Position numbers and translations under genes: made by a program. This document shows positions 43,009-54,185 of a stretch of 64,000 bases of DNA, piece by piece; position 1 is the first letter of the stretch; the number at the start of each line of letters is the position of its first letter. This DNA is from Isoetes taiwanensis. Taxonomy: Eukaryota > Streptophyta > Lycopodiopsida > Isoetales > Isoetaceae. The stretch covers positions 3,102,001 to 3,166,000 of the forward strand of contig JAJEKV010000026.1 in the NCBI GenBank assembly GCA_021234155.1. Reading direction: 5' to 3'. Below the pieces are notes generated by a model. The model made no database searches. It saw only the letters and a list, made by a program, of their open reading frames with translations, and was not told the origin of the DNA.

Positions 43009-46000
43009 TGGCAGGGAAGAAGGAAGCAAGAAAGCATCAAAGAAATTACAGAAGCCCAAGCGTCCACACCCTCAGAAGCACACCGCTGACACAGATGTGC
43101 CCGCTATTTATGAGAACTTTCAAACGCAATGGTACGTGACCAGGGGTGCAGATGGAAAATACAGCACACTGACGTTTTTGTACGTCTGTAAAAGTGCTGG
43201 TAACAAAAGGTACGCCGACTCCATGTTTGTTAACCTTGGGACAATAAAAGATGTCTCCGAGGTTACCGGACAAGGAGGTCAAACGGGGAGGCTATCCTTC
43301 AAGACCTCCCAAGGCTTCATTGTTGTGGACCTTGCTATGTTTAAAATTGTCAGTGTGCAACCACCGGCACTGTACAAATTTTTTTCACACTACTGGCTAA
43401 AACGAAGCCTGTGTTCATTAATTAGGCAGGTTTTTTCCAGCACAAGCGAGGACTTTCCTGTCAGTGAGTCCGAGCAATCAGATGGAGAAAGATCACAATC
43501 ACCACCTTCTCCTAGTTCTGCTAGTTCTTCAGGGAGGTCATCAGATAAAGTTTTTGAGGAAGAAGAGGAGGAAGAACCCCCTGCGCGGCCAAAGAAACTT
43601 AGCACGCCAAGAGAGACCATAGTCTGCTAAAAGAACCAAAGAAGCGGAAAGCACAAACTTTGAAATCATAGAAGTCCCCGGGGAACCTAAGAAGAAGAAG
43701 GAAAGGGTAAAGCACCCGGTGTTGCTATTAAGGAAAAAAAAAGTTGATAAAACATCTGAAAAAATGGAAGAGATTAACCTGCACAAGTTTGTGCAAGGTG
43801 TCCTTTATTTGCCGATCCACTTCAATGAAGCTTCCTCCTAAAAATGAAGGCGTTGAAAGGCCACTTCGTGTTCGCGCAAAATTTATGCCGATCACTTGAG
43901 GAACCCGAAGAAGACGAGAATAAGGAGCAATCCAAATGCTCATGTGGCCCCAATAGTTGTCCTTGTTGACAGGGCGCAAAGCACAACCCCCCGGAGTATG
44001 ACAGAGAAAACGCTGACACCTACACTCACTACGTCTTGGGAGGGAATCATAGCTTCAAGGCAAGAAGACAACTTTACAAAGAAAAGAAGAACCCGAGGTA
44101 CCTCTCCCCGTCCTCTGCTTGTCTCTCTTGTGGGTCTTACGGATGAAGAAGCAAAAATCGTTGCCAACACCCACAATGCTGACAACGAGTACAAACTAAA
44201 GATGAGCTTTGTCGACAAGATCCGGTTTATGCACAGGGAGTATGTAATTTTCAAGGAAAAGTACCGGTGAGGACCTTAAAAAGCCGGCGTTTTCCTTGGA
44301 ACTTAAGGGCGTGTGCCATTGAATGCTTGCACGAAATATGACGAGGCCAATAAAAGCGCGCCTCTTATTCCCCACGACAACCGGTTCCATTAGCTTTTAG
44401 AGATGGCAAGGTAAGCACAAAATGTATTCGAAATAGCAAACCAACTATTTGGCGTGAAATCGCTTGAACAGATTTGGGAACTCGAGGACCAGATATTCAC
44501 AATGTTCGAGGGAGGGAGTTAAAGAGCAAGAGCAAGGGAGACAGCCAAGAAAAAAACACTCGGACGTGCCCAAAAAAGAAATGACCATTACCGTCTGGAG
44601 GGAAATGCAGGGCTTCTCCGACACAGAGATTTTGGAAAGGCTTCTCCAAAAAGTTGTTGACAAGGAGTTTAGCCTAGAAGAAATGTCAAAGGAATTGCAC
44701 AAGTAAGATCTCTGCCACAAACTTTACTCTTTAGACGTTAGAGTCCCAAAAACATCGGGGTAGATAGTGTATTCCAGAATACACATACCTTTCTTCACTT
44801 GGGCACTGTGTATTCCGGAATACACAATGCTTTTCTAGAGACAAGCAATGTGTATTCCGGAATACACATTGCCCATGTAAAGGAAGCCATACATGTATTC
44901 TGGAATACACATGTCCTCTTCTAAAAAAGTATTGTGTATTCCAGAATACACATTGCTTTCTTCAGAGAAGCAATGTGTATTCCGAGAAGCAATGTGTATT
45001 CCGGAATACACAATGCATTTTGTTTCGAGGTAACATCACCAGTTAACCAGTTTGTATTCCAGAATACATTTAGCTTGACTTTTATTTGTTTTTCTTCTTC
45101 TTTGCCTTGTTTCTTACTTTTTTACTCATTGTTTCCTTAACGTCTTGCAGCCAAAAGAACGTCATAACATGTCAAACATGTTTGATGGAGCAGCTAAACG
45201 TAGAGACATGGGAAAGGTGCAAGGAACTCTACCCTGTAGCCACTTCTGACGAGCGAATTGTGCAATATGCACCAAATTTTGAGGGCTGGGTAAGTACTCT
45301 CAACATTACTCGCCTTTGCACACACGATCTCCTTACAGTTGTTGTCATGTTTTTTCTCAGAGCAAAAAGAAAAACAAAGACCTTCCCGATGGCTTCATGC
45401 ATTTGGTTAGAACAGCACGGGAAGAGAGGTCGTTAGCTGAAAGAAGAACTGTTGAGTTAGAACCATCCGACTACGAGAGATTCTGCATGTTTGATCAAAA
45501 CAATTTATATTCAATCATTCATGGTGATTGCCGCGAACCTAGTCGGAACGGTTAAGCCCGCGAGGACTTCACTTTGGTTATTCTTGATCTTCCCTACGGG
45601 TTTAAGCTTAAAGACGGCAGATATGATGCGACCAGCCCTTCAAATTTTCAGAGTTTAATGCTTTTATTGATGGAATCAAGCAGATCACAAATGCTAAACA
45701 TTGGCGTTTAGTTACTTTCCATTCGAGCATGCGGTCGGCTTGGTAGAATCAGCTTTCAAAACCACTTTGGTTCTCCGGTTCGAGGCGGGATATGAAAACG
45801 TTGTCGGTAAGTCTTATTCCGAATACGCTTACTTTTCTCTTTGATTCGTAGTGTATTCCGAATAGTATTTCCTTTCGGTTTTGAAGTGTGTTCTTGTTTT
45901 TGCTAAGTAAACATCACTTTAAATGTTTTACTAGGTACAAAACGAACATCAACTACCATGGTGGAGGACCAAGGTTGCTTAGCAAGGTAGAGTACCTTCA

Positions 46001-46550
46001 TGTAGCTTATTGGAGTTTTGATGGGAAGAGGACCATGGAACACTTCAACACTGCCGCCTGTCAAAACTTCTCAAACGTCCTTGAGTTTCCAGCGGTTATT
46101 CAAATTGCGGGACCCAACTGCACAAAGCGGGGATTGTGAATCACTACCAGAAACCACAAAAGCTCATCAACCATCTCCTGGACATGTTCTCGCGTCCGTG
46201 AGGCCTGGTGCTTGATGCTTTCTCGGTTCTCGTACTACTATCGCATGTGCACTTAAGAAGGGCCGCAACTGTGGCCGTGGATATTGATAAGGATCTTTGT
46301 TAATTTTGTGAAGATGAGACTGGCTGCCTTACCTACTTTACCAGATGAACATCAAGAGCTAGGGGCCAAGTCTTCATCTGATTATGCTAAACTAACGTCC
46401 TCAGAGATACAGCCTCCATTCTCCAGCTCACTAGACGATGAGGCAACCTTTGCAGAGCTTAAAGAAGTAGCTTTAGCTACCATTCCAGAGGACAAGGAGG
46501 ATACAAAACTCAAGTCTCCAGCAAAGGAGCGGATAGAAACGTAAGGGCGA
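43009..46550 (+). pseudogene. Multi-exon gene for a beta-class DNA amino-methyltransferase with ParB-like segment
   Basis: Exons with GT/AG borders: 43009-43351 (acceptor TTTCAG; YENFQTQWYVTRGADGKY), 43442 to about 44270, about 44410-44704, 45151-45289, 45361 to about 45800, and from about 45935. The second exon has a ParB-like stretch (VLGGNHSFKARRQLY, then GLTDEEAKIVANTHNADNEY). The later exons have YSIIHGDCRE and VILDLPYGF (catalytic motif IV, DPPY-like), then KPQKLINHLLDMFSRP and VLDAFS (motif I, the FxGxG site for S-adenosylmethionine), with AVDIDKDL. Motif IV before motif I is the beta-class order of N6-adenine/N4-cytosine methyltransferases. DLPY points to adenine more than to N4-cytosine, which often has SPPY, but this is not decisive. 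Frameshifts and stops (43618, 45556, 46202) interrupt it. Host or transposon origin is open; its position inside the TIRs favours a transposon gene. Confidence 0.65.
44760..45070. repeat. Array 2 of GTGTATTCCGGAATACAC palindromes
   Basis: Eight or nine copies in 310 bp, inside an intron of the methyltransferase gene, several perfect (TGTATTCCGGAATACA at 44810, 44850 and 44995). Spacing 40-45 bp, with TTGC/GCAATG between. Two weaker copies lie at 45815-45865. Confidence 0.85.
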
Positions 46551-46559
46551 GATGGCGAG

Positions 46560-46970
46560 AGCGAAAAAAAAATGAGGAGGACTATGATGTAGATCTTTGA
46601 CTACTGCATATTAAAATTATCATTATTTATTACAATGAATCTTCAATATTGATGTACAACAATTTATTAAAAACATAGTACTTTTTTTTCCTTTCTATTC
46701 TGGTGCTTGTTTTTTGTAATGCTTTCAGTCTCTTCAAGTCTATGCCTAAATTTCGCTATTTTTATGATTTCTGTTTCATAAGTACAAAGTTTTCGTCTAA
46801 TGATGGGCCAAAATGGCATGAAAAAAAATGCGAACCTCTAGAAATTCTCAACAACTATCAAAAAAGGCTTATTTTAGAAACTTGGTGTTTTTTTAAAGGG
46901 AACCTCTAGAAATTCTCAACAACTATCAAAAAAGGCTTATTTTAGAAACTTGGTGTTTTTTTAAAGGGAA
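46560..46970. repeat. Spacer with 68-bp tandem duplication
   Basis: AT-rich spacer. Unit GAACCTCTAGAAATTCTCAA...TTTTTTTAAAGG is present twice, at 46832-46899 and 46900-46967, without a single difference that I can see. Confidence 0.85.
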
Positions 46971-46984
46971 TCTTTGAAACGGGA

Positions 46985-47690
46985 GTGATGCAACACTCCC
47001 GTTTAATTTGCAATCGTGTTAGCCACAATCTGAGACGAAAACTTCAGAGGGCAAGGGCAGCAGCAGGGCGTATGGCAGATGAGCAAATCGCCCTCGGCCT
47101 TTTGGATGACACGGCCCGAGCCGAGTTTATAAAGCTACAGGTGCGGAGAAAGGAGGCCACAGAACTAGAAATGCAGGTAGAGCGGATAAGGGAAATCAAG
47201 GAAAGGATTAGGGGCAAGCATGGCAATTTGGATGAGAAGGATTTGTTTGGTGATTTGAGCTATGAACAAGACCCAGTTGGACGAAGAAGACGATGTGAGT
47301 GCGGAGTTTGAAGTCACATACGCTTGATTTTAATTCACCTCCTCCCAAAACCCCAAATTCGAATAGCCCAAGTCTACAGGTGACCCCAAGGAAGCGGACT
47401 TTTGTGCAGGCCCGGAGGGATGCAGATCTGATGGCTCCGAACCATATTGTGCATGAAGAATCAGAGGAGGAGGAGGAGCCTGAAAATGCAGATGAATTGG
47501 CTCCCCCGACCCCGACCAAGATAAAATTGTGGTATTTGTATATCTTTGGACCCCACTTCTTTGAATCTCTAAAATTATATGACGGAGGGATTAGAAAGGA
47601 GCTTTGGCGGTTTAGATTTTCTCGGATTATCCAATTGTGGTTCAAAGTCCTCTGTGAAGGTGGGCAGCAAATCATCCGATGTTGAATTCC
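46985..47690 (+). CDS. Coiled-coil / acidic ORF pair, function unknown
   Basis: The first frame (46985-47311) encodes an Arg/Glu/Ala-rich helix-like stretch (LRRKLQRARAAAGRMADEQI ... LEMQVERIREIKERIRGKHG) with heptad spacing suggestive of a coiled coil. The next frame (47299-47685) overlaps it and encodes SPPPKTPNSNSPSLQVTPRK and an acidic run. One frameshift near 47300 would join them. No domain recognised. It follows the methyltransferase gene on the same strand within the large TIR element and may belong to it. Confidence 0.35.
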
Positions 47691-47779
47691 ACATCTCGGA
47701 ACAGAGGCACGAAAATTCTCGACTATTCCAGGTGACCTCGGTATTGAAGATTCAGAGATCGATGCCGACTGCCTAGGAG

Positions 47780-48930
47780 CCTATTTACTATATGTGTGTT
47801 GTCTTTGTTTTTTATTTCTTGCATGGTATGCTAAGTTGAGCTTTGGCGGGGGTTCTTGCACACTCAATTCCTCACCAAAACGCCGTCATCATGTCTTCCT
47901 CCACCCCGCTTTTGGTCTGTTTCTAAATGGCACAAAACCGGGCCTCAGTGGTGCCCTACGAAAGCGGTTAAATCAAGCTAATTCCGGGATCCCCTTTGGC
48001 AAGGCCGTGTGGAAAATCCAAAGATGCACGGTTCTACTACATACCGGTCAATGCCGGGTAAATTGGGTTTGGGAAGTGGATTTTTATTGCCTTTTTAATT
48101 GGTTTGAATTGATGGCAGCTTGTCCTATCAAAGGGCCACTTGGAGCCTGTTCATTTTGGTGGCTGATCCTTTGGCATGCCGAAAATTGAAGAAGCCTTGC
48201 CCCTTGCATATTGCACTTCGATTCCTTTGATCCCTCCATGCTCCAACACGCGGGTTCATCACTTTGTGAGTGCAAAATTTGGTAACTATTCATTCATAGC
48301 CTATCTTCTAATGCCTTGAATTGCAGGTTTTAAGTGATGTATTTAAGAGGTGGAGGCACGAGGCATCAGCATTGCATAATGCACCAAGAATCTTGATGGA
48401 AGCTCCACAACAAAGACAACAACTAGGATTGTGGCATCTATGTTATTGGTTGTGTGCAGAAAATTCATCGAGAAATCTACATGAAGGAGACAGATGTGAG
48501 TTGTCCATGTCTTTCTTTTGTCTTTCTTGATCAGCAAATTTATTTAGTGTCCATTTATAATCTACATACATATGTGTACGATGGTGATCCACCGGACCGG
48601 TTTTGCCAAAGAAGACATGGACAATTTGAGGTCAAGCTTCAAGGTGATGCTTGCAGGTTAAGTGGGATCGCCTAAAAGCGGGAAAATCAACCTTCTACTT
48701 GCCCGAGGGTAGCAACCAATTCGATCGGCCCGTGACCCGTTTGATGCTGAATGGTCCATAATAGAAAAAAAGGTTGTTCCTTGTTCAACATGTAAATTTT
48801 TGGCTATGATTGTAAAATATGACAGTTTCTGAATGGTTAATTGATGTGGGAAATAGCTTTTGTTTTTTCTTATCCGGGTTCACTCCTGAACTGTCAATCT
48901 GCATCCCCTCAATTCATAACAGATGTCTGG
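47780..48930. other. Non-coding or decayed stretch inside the large element
   Basis: Only short frames with no recognisable product. Contains one CCGGGATCCCC motif near 47985 like those of the TIRs. Confidence 0.4.
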
Positions 48931-48934
48931 GAAT

Positions 48935-49090
48935 TTGAACACCTCTGGGATCCCCAAACTTGAATACCTCTGGGATCCCGAAGTTTGAACACCTCCGGGA
49001 TCCCCAGGGTGCCAAATATTAAAACAACCAATGGAAAAGACAAACAAAAAAAAAAAAAAACAATTATTGTGGTGATCCCAGAGGACGGGA
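48935..49090. repeat. Internal CTCYGGGATCCC minisatellite
   Basis: Three units of ACCTCYGGGATCCC with 10-15 base spacers (48945, 48968, 48995) and one inverted unit (GTGATCCCAGAGG, 49072), interrupted by a run of 16 A. The core is the same as in the terminal inverted repeats, about 1.8 kb inside the right arm. Confidence 0.7.
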
Positions 49091-49275
49091 ATAAATTCGA
49101 AAACATTAGAACCGGAGGACCTTATAGGCAAGAAAAAATAAAAATAAGTCCGTCCCTAGCTCCTTGAACATTTCATTTCTATGCACCTTACTCCTTACAT
49201 TTTTGCTTAGCCACTTAATCCAGGCTCTGCGCAGGCACGTTTGGGAAGTGTTAGTGTTAGAAAGTATGCAAGAAA

Positions 49276-50275
49276 TTATAACTTGGGGGGAAATTGCAAG
49301 GCATCACCTACATTTTTTACCGCCTTGATTTCAGCATCAGCATCGTCAGTTATGATGCAAGAAGGGTGCCAGTCCGGATCATCCTGGCATAATGAATCCT
49401 TTAGTGCTTTCAACCACTTTGTTATAGCCCTACTTTTTTGAGAATTGGTTATGACATATGCCAATGGCATGCCATTGCAATGGTCATCGAAGGCAATGAG
49501 TGTAAAAAGATAGTACCTGCATAATTGAAACCAATAGCTGTCATTGCATCTTAAATTTTAAACCAATAGATGTCATTGCATGATTGAAACTAACTGCTAT
49601 AGCCATTTTAAATGGACTATGAATCCGGATCTAGAATGGAAATGAACTCTTAGAGTGTACCTCTTGTCATTAGTTTTGAAGGTTGCATCCATGCAAATGG
49701 CCCTATTCTTTCCAAACTTCAGCATTGCCTCTCTTTGGATTGGAGTCATCACTCCCAATTGGACGATGTCACCATGTTCATACAAGAACACGGACTCTAG
49801 ATGTTGTTGCACCCACATGTTGATGCTAGTGGGAAGGTCTTCATGTAGCTTCCAAGTGTTTCTAACAACACTCTTCTCAATGTTGTAAACATCCCGGATC
49901 TTCAGCATGTCATCCCTACACAAACTATCCTTGCCATGCACATCTACTTTAAATCTCCACCTCTCCTCGTGCATGTTCATAACACTTAGGTGGGGTGTGC
50001 CAATGCACGAGCTTTTCTCTAACCCATTCCCTCAATTCCTGTGAGATCCACGGTGCTAGCTTGAATCTGATACCTTTCTCTACGTCAACAAATTTACCAT
50101 GGCAAGGCTCACCTTGGAGATTTCTATGCTCAAACCCATAATAAGTAACTTGAGAGCATTCTGGGAGAAGGTAGAGTTGCTTAATGGTAAAATGGCATTG
50201 GCAGCCCCTACGCCGCACTCTCACCCCTCTTAACTCTTTTTTCTGCGTGTGCGTTTGACGTGGTCCATCAGGCAA
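49276..50275 (-). pseudogene. MULE-type transposase fragment
   Basis: Minus-strand frames in order: 50275-49949 (Cys/His patch GCQCHF ... FEHRNLQGEPCHG, then a KLAPWISQELREWV segment), 49980-49597 (MTPIQREAMLKFG, then ICMDATFKTNDKRYTL with the first catalytic Asp) and 49470-49276 (MPLAYVITNS, then PSCIITDDADAEIKAV with the second Asp). This is the core pattern of MULE/FAR1-like transposases. The C-terminal part with the Glu and SWIM zinc finger is missing, and a decayed or intronic stretch of about 130 bp separates the last two frames. It sits next to the right TIR, as expected for the element's own transposase. Confidence 0.7.
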
Positions 50276-50289
50276 CCACGTGAGTGTTC

Positions 50290-50910
50290 AAAGTCTTGTC
50301 CCGGGGACCATATGTGCACCAAGTACCTATTTTGAGTGTTCAAAATTAGTGCATGAAAGTAGTGCATGTACATCTAAGAATTAAATATACTTCTGCTACA
50401 ATGTTTTCTACTACAGAAACAACAACAACAACAGTAAACTAGAGGATAGGGTTTTTTAAACACATACCTTTTCATAGTCAAATAAGAATCCCCTCGGTTG
50501 GCCTCTTTAGCACCCTCTGGGATTGGAACTCCTTAAGTAGAAGCCGCTGCGGTGCCACACAATTTCTTTGCTCTCCAAGAATGAAGTCTTCAACCCGGTT
50601 TGTTGGGAGGTAGCAGGTCCACACAAGCATTTCTCCACCTCCCCATGCATTTAAGGAACTTGGTGCTCTTCCTCGAAACCAAAGTATGTTGCTGTGGTCG
50701 AAAATGCCATTAGGGGTGACTCCACATGTATTTCAAAGACGCAGCTGAATGGCGAAAAGGGAGCTCGATATATCGTTTCTTACCTCCAAAAATAATCTAA
50801 AGCGATAAATACACAGTGCTATCTTCTCCTCCAGCCCCCAAACGTCCATAGCCGCAAGGGGCCGCTTCAACATCCGTCATGCATATGCATAGCCATGAGA
50901 AATTCGGAAG
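50290..50910. other. Spacer between transposase and right TIR
   Basis: No gene or repeat recognised. May contain the 5' UTR of the minus-strand transposase. Confidence 0.4.
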
Positions 50911-50914
50911 ACAA

Positions 50915-51679
50915 ATGTGGGATCCCTGAGGGTGGTTTCGACGTCCCGTGTCGGTCGGGATGGTTGGTCCGCGCATGGGCCGACATGTTCAAAACCGGCC
51001 GCACGATCATTCCACGCCCGGCCGCCACCGCCGATTTTCATGCAAATCGCGTGGGGATCCCGAGGGAAGGAATCACGACCGGAGGTGGTGGTCCCGGAGG
51101 CGGGGATAACGAGACGGATATCGGATCGCCGATATCGGCCCCACGGTGGTGATCCCGGAGGCGGGGATAACGCGGCCGATATCGGTCCGCCGATATCGGC
51201 TTGGGTGGGTGATCCCGGAGGAAGGAATCACGACCGGCGGTGTCGGTGATCCCGGAGGCCGGATTTCCCTGTCCCCGGCGTCGGCCGACGTCCGGCCATG
51301 GTGGTGATCCCGAGGCCGGGATCGTGGCATATATCGGGTGTCTGGATATCGCCACGCCGATGGCGATCCCGGAGGGGGATCACACCCGTGGCTGATATCG
51401 GGCGCGTTATCGCCGTGGCATGGGGATCTCTGAGGGCGGATCAGCGCCGGTGATCCCGGTGAGGGCGGATCAGCGTTGGTGATACCGAGGCGGGGAACAC
51501 CACGGACGCCCGGATGTGTCGCGTGCGGGACGGCCCAGATTTATGCGTGACCCCTCACGCGGTGTCAAGACGGTGAAAACGGGGGTCCCAAACGGATTCC
51601 GGGTTCAAGGGCGGTGATACCGAGGATGGTTTTTTTACCTCCGGGATCCCCGAAACCAGGGTAAGACTATCCTGAGCCC
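50915..51679 (-). repeat. Right terminal inverted repeat, GC-rich
   Basis: Inverted counterpart of 36954-37640: GATCCCGGAGG units, CCGATATCGG palindromes and the terminal block ending CCTGAGCCC at 51679. Similarity is highest in the outer 70 bp. Confidence 0.85.
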
Positions 51680-51895
51680 TACAAGGAAGGGACCATGCTG
51701 GTTTTAAATGTACTCAAAATTTTAACCACCTTGAAATTATAGCTCTCGTGGCCTTGATTATTTAAAGCCTAAATTTTAAGGTGATTCTCGCTTGGTTCTC
51801 ACTTCAACAAACTTACACAATTACAACTTTAAACAATTATTACAATCACAACTCTAAACAATCACATAGTTTCATTGCAAATCACTTTAAGTATA

Positions 51896-52001
51896 CAGGA
51901 ATGCTCTTCTTGTGTTGATTCTGGGGAGGAAACAGGGGACGACGCCGTTAGGCGGAGGCCCCTGTTGACTCCCCAGAATCAACACAAGAAGAGCATTCCT
52001 G
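51896..52001. repeat. 106-bp perfect hairpin (33-bp arms)
   Basis: Left arm 51896-51928 (CAGGAATGCTCTTCTTGTGT...) and right arm 51969-52001 are perfect reverse complements. After a 2-base internal loop (GA/GA) an 8-bp stem AACAGGGG/CCCCTGTT follows, then a GCC-GTTA-GGC tip. Either a miRNA-precursor-like locus or a foldback element. No poly(T) stop follows. Confidence 0.85.
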
Positions 52002-52008
52002 CAACGTG

Positions 52009-52240
52009 AATGGAGGTTAGGATCAATTCTGGCAGTAAAAAAATCAAGAATGTGGAGTGAAATCGCCGGAATCGCAGGTAAAACCCAAGAATGTTGCGTA
52101 GAATGGAGGAATGTTGAGTAAAAACAGGGGACAACGATGACATAACAATCTCTTAGCATTCCTTAAAAGAAATGATGACACGTGGCACGGTGTGATTGGC
52201 TGACGCGCCTGAATTGATCCTAACCTACATTTACGTTCCA
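52009..52240. repeat. Second, wider inverted repeat
   Basis: GGAGGTTAGGATCAATTC (52013-52030) is mirrored by GAATTGATCCTAACCTACAT (from 52211). The interior repeats AACAGGGGAC from the hairpin at 51896, so both are probably parts of one foldback element. Confidence 0.6.
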
Positions 52241-52389
52241 TTTTGTGCCACTTTGGATCTGGCCTCACGTCTTATCTTCTTTAGTAACACACATTTTTTT
52301 ACTGTGTCAAGTGGTGTCATTGCTACATCAATGCTAAATCTATGACTAAGTGTCAAATGGTGTCATTGCTACATTAATGCTAAATCTAG

Positions 52390-52743
52390 ATGTGTACGAA
52401 CAAGGTGCTGTGCACAATTGGTTGCCCCCTAGTGGGCCGAGAGTGGCAAGACCATGTAAACTTCATGGATGCTACTCATGATCAAAATGTTTGTCCAAGA
52501 TCCATCAATAATATTGAGCTCAATATGAGTACAGAAGATGATATTGCATCAAGTTCTTGGAAGAGGAGAGCACGTTCAAAACATTCTTCACAATGTCATA
52601 TTCAACTGCCCAGCTCTGATCAATCACATCCATCAACGTTGTCAAGTACACACAACATTTATGAATTTACAAGTAATACTAGCACTATTGAAGTTCATTC
52701 TATACATAACACGAATGATGGTAACCATCTCGATGCTGCCTAA
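52390..52743 (+). CDS. Hypothetical ORF, 117 codons
   Basis: Plain ATG frame with a Ser/His/Thr-rich product, containing SSSWKRRARSKHSSQ. No recognised domain, splice site or promoter. May be chance in an otherwise AT-rich stretch. Confidence 0.15.
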   Translation: MCTNKVLCTIGCPLVGREWQDHVNFMDATHDQNVCPRSINNIELNMSTEDDIASSSWKRRARSKHSSQCHIQLPSSDQSHPSTLSSTHNIYEFTSNTSTIEVHSIHNTNDGNHLDAA

Positions 52744-52749
52744 AGGTTA

Positions 52750-53750
52750 CCTATCTCATCTTCTTAGCCAAATATGCAAAAGTAGAAGTATAACGCTAGT
52801 TTTGTAAGACTTGGGTGATAAAGGCTGTGCGCAATTAGATTTTGGAAATTGTTTTCAATGGCTATGCAGTTGGTCGTTTGGAAATGCCTGTGGCAACACA
52901 TACATAGACACATGTCATGAATATATTCTTTGTTGAAGACCCAAACTATTATTTCGATTTTTGTCATTATCCAAATGTCTAGAGTCTACAATTAGCACCT
53001 TATTCTACTATACATTGTATAACGTTGAGATGGAATCTCTAATGGAGTTTCTGCTTCAGCTATATTGTACATACCTGTTCCAAGAATTGTCACGCTAGAA
53101 TTATGTTATAGAAGTACAATTAATGCTCACAATGCATATACACAACGATCTTGCTTGATTTGTTGGCACCAAGATGTACTAACACATTGGACTAATTTTA
53201 AGTTCTACATTCCAATCCCATTCTTTTAAATGAAGCAACAAATTCAAACGAAAAGCAACCTGCTTTAAATCTCACATATGCCCTTCTAAAATAATGTGCA
53301 CTACATCCAATTTGACTTTGCGTCTCAATGGCAATCAATAGATGAACTAATCTTCCAATGTATACTAACTTTTACGTGATTTTAAAAATTCAAATACCAT
53401 ATGTTACTCATGTTATTCAACACTAAGTCGAACCCTACACCTCAAAGGACTTAACCATTCAACACAAACACATGTTAATAAATAATGTTCAAAATCTACA
53501 TCTAAACATCAAAAAAAAAAGTTACGCATCACCCTTAACAAAACAAAAAAAAATACACATGAATTGTCAACACGGGATCAGAATAGAAAAACAACATCTT
53601 CGTGATATTGGCCACTTACCTCTTTGCCTTGCAAAAACAAAGACATATGCAACGAAATGATTCATCCATGTTCCTATACTACTTTCAAAATAATTAAATA
53701 ATTTAAATAATAGATAGATAGATAGTATTTTAACGTCACACCACTAGGCA
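52750..53750. other. AT-rich intergenic DNA
   Basis: No gene recognised. A short (ATAG)4 microsatellite at about 53711-53727. Confidence 0.5.
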
Positions 53751-53754
53751 GCAT

Positions 53755-53925
53755 CCAACTGGACATGTGACAACACTACATTGCTTTGTTGGGCCCTGCC
53801 CCCAACCACTTTACATTGCGTCTGTGGGTTTTGACACCCAACAGTTCAAAGTGCGATTCTGGGCAGTCGACCTATAGTTGCTAGACCTAGTGTATTACCA
53901 CTAGACTAAACGACCAGACGCATGA
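53755..53925 (-). repeat. Possible tRNA-derived SINE
   Basis: On the minus strand TCGTTTAGTCTAGTGGTAAT contains an A box (TAGTCTAGTGG) like that of several plant tRNAs. The B box is degenerate (TTTGAACTG), and the following 100 bp do not fold as tRNA. No poly(A) or duplication found. Confidence 0.35.
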
Positions 53926-54117
53926 AGATACATTCATAAAGCTTTATTCATAATAGCATTTTGGGGGCAATCCACAGTGCTTTGCACCTTGTTTTGCTAG
54001 TGGTGTACAAAAAAACGAAATTCAAGCACTAAATCAGCACCTTCATAAGTAACATGTGTGATCAGAGCTTCACATTACCAATATGCTCATTATGTTATAT
54101 ATAACTAAAGAACATCC

Positions 54118-54185
54118 CAGTATTTTTTGAAGGGCAATGAAGGGCAAGGGAAGGGCAATGAAGGGTAGCTTGAAGGGCAACCAGC
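54118..54185. repeat. Minisatellite (GAAGGGCAATG)
   Basis: Five imperfect units of GAAGGGCAA(TG/G) in about 65 bp. Confidence 0.7.

Larger units (their letters stand above)
36954..51679. mobile_element. 14.7-kb element with long terminal inverted repeats (MULE-like)
   Basis: The two ends are inverted copies beginning GGGCTCAGGATAGTCTTACC, similar for about 700 bp. Internally it carries, from left: C2H2 ORF, DUF7869-type gene (minus), methyltransferase gene (plus), coiled-coil ORF (plus) and a MULE-type transposase remnant (minus) next to the right end. Long TIRs and the transposase suggest a Mutator-like element. A 9-bp target duplication is not clean: the flanks read CTACAAATG left and CTACAAGGA right. 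It could equally be nested elements or a MULE that captured the other genes. Confidence 0.6.

Noticed and set aside
42235-45070. Evenly spaced palindromes resembling a CRISPR array
   Set aside because: Units are 16-20 bp, spacing varies and spacers are themselves similar; the context is eukaryotic introns.
36945-51690. Clean 9-bp target duplication of the large element
   Set aside because: Flanks share only CTACAA and then differ (ATG versus GGA), so I report it as uncertain.
53755-53925. Functional tRNA gene
   Set aside because: Only the A box is convincing; anticodon and T arms do not fold.
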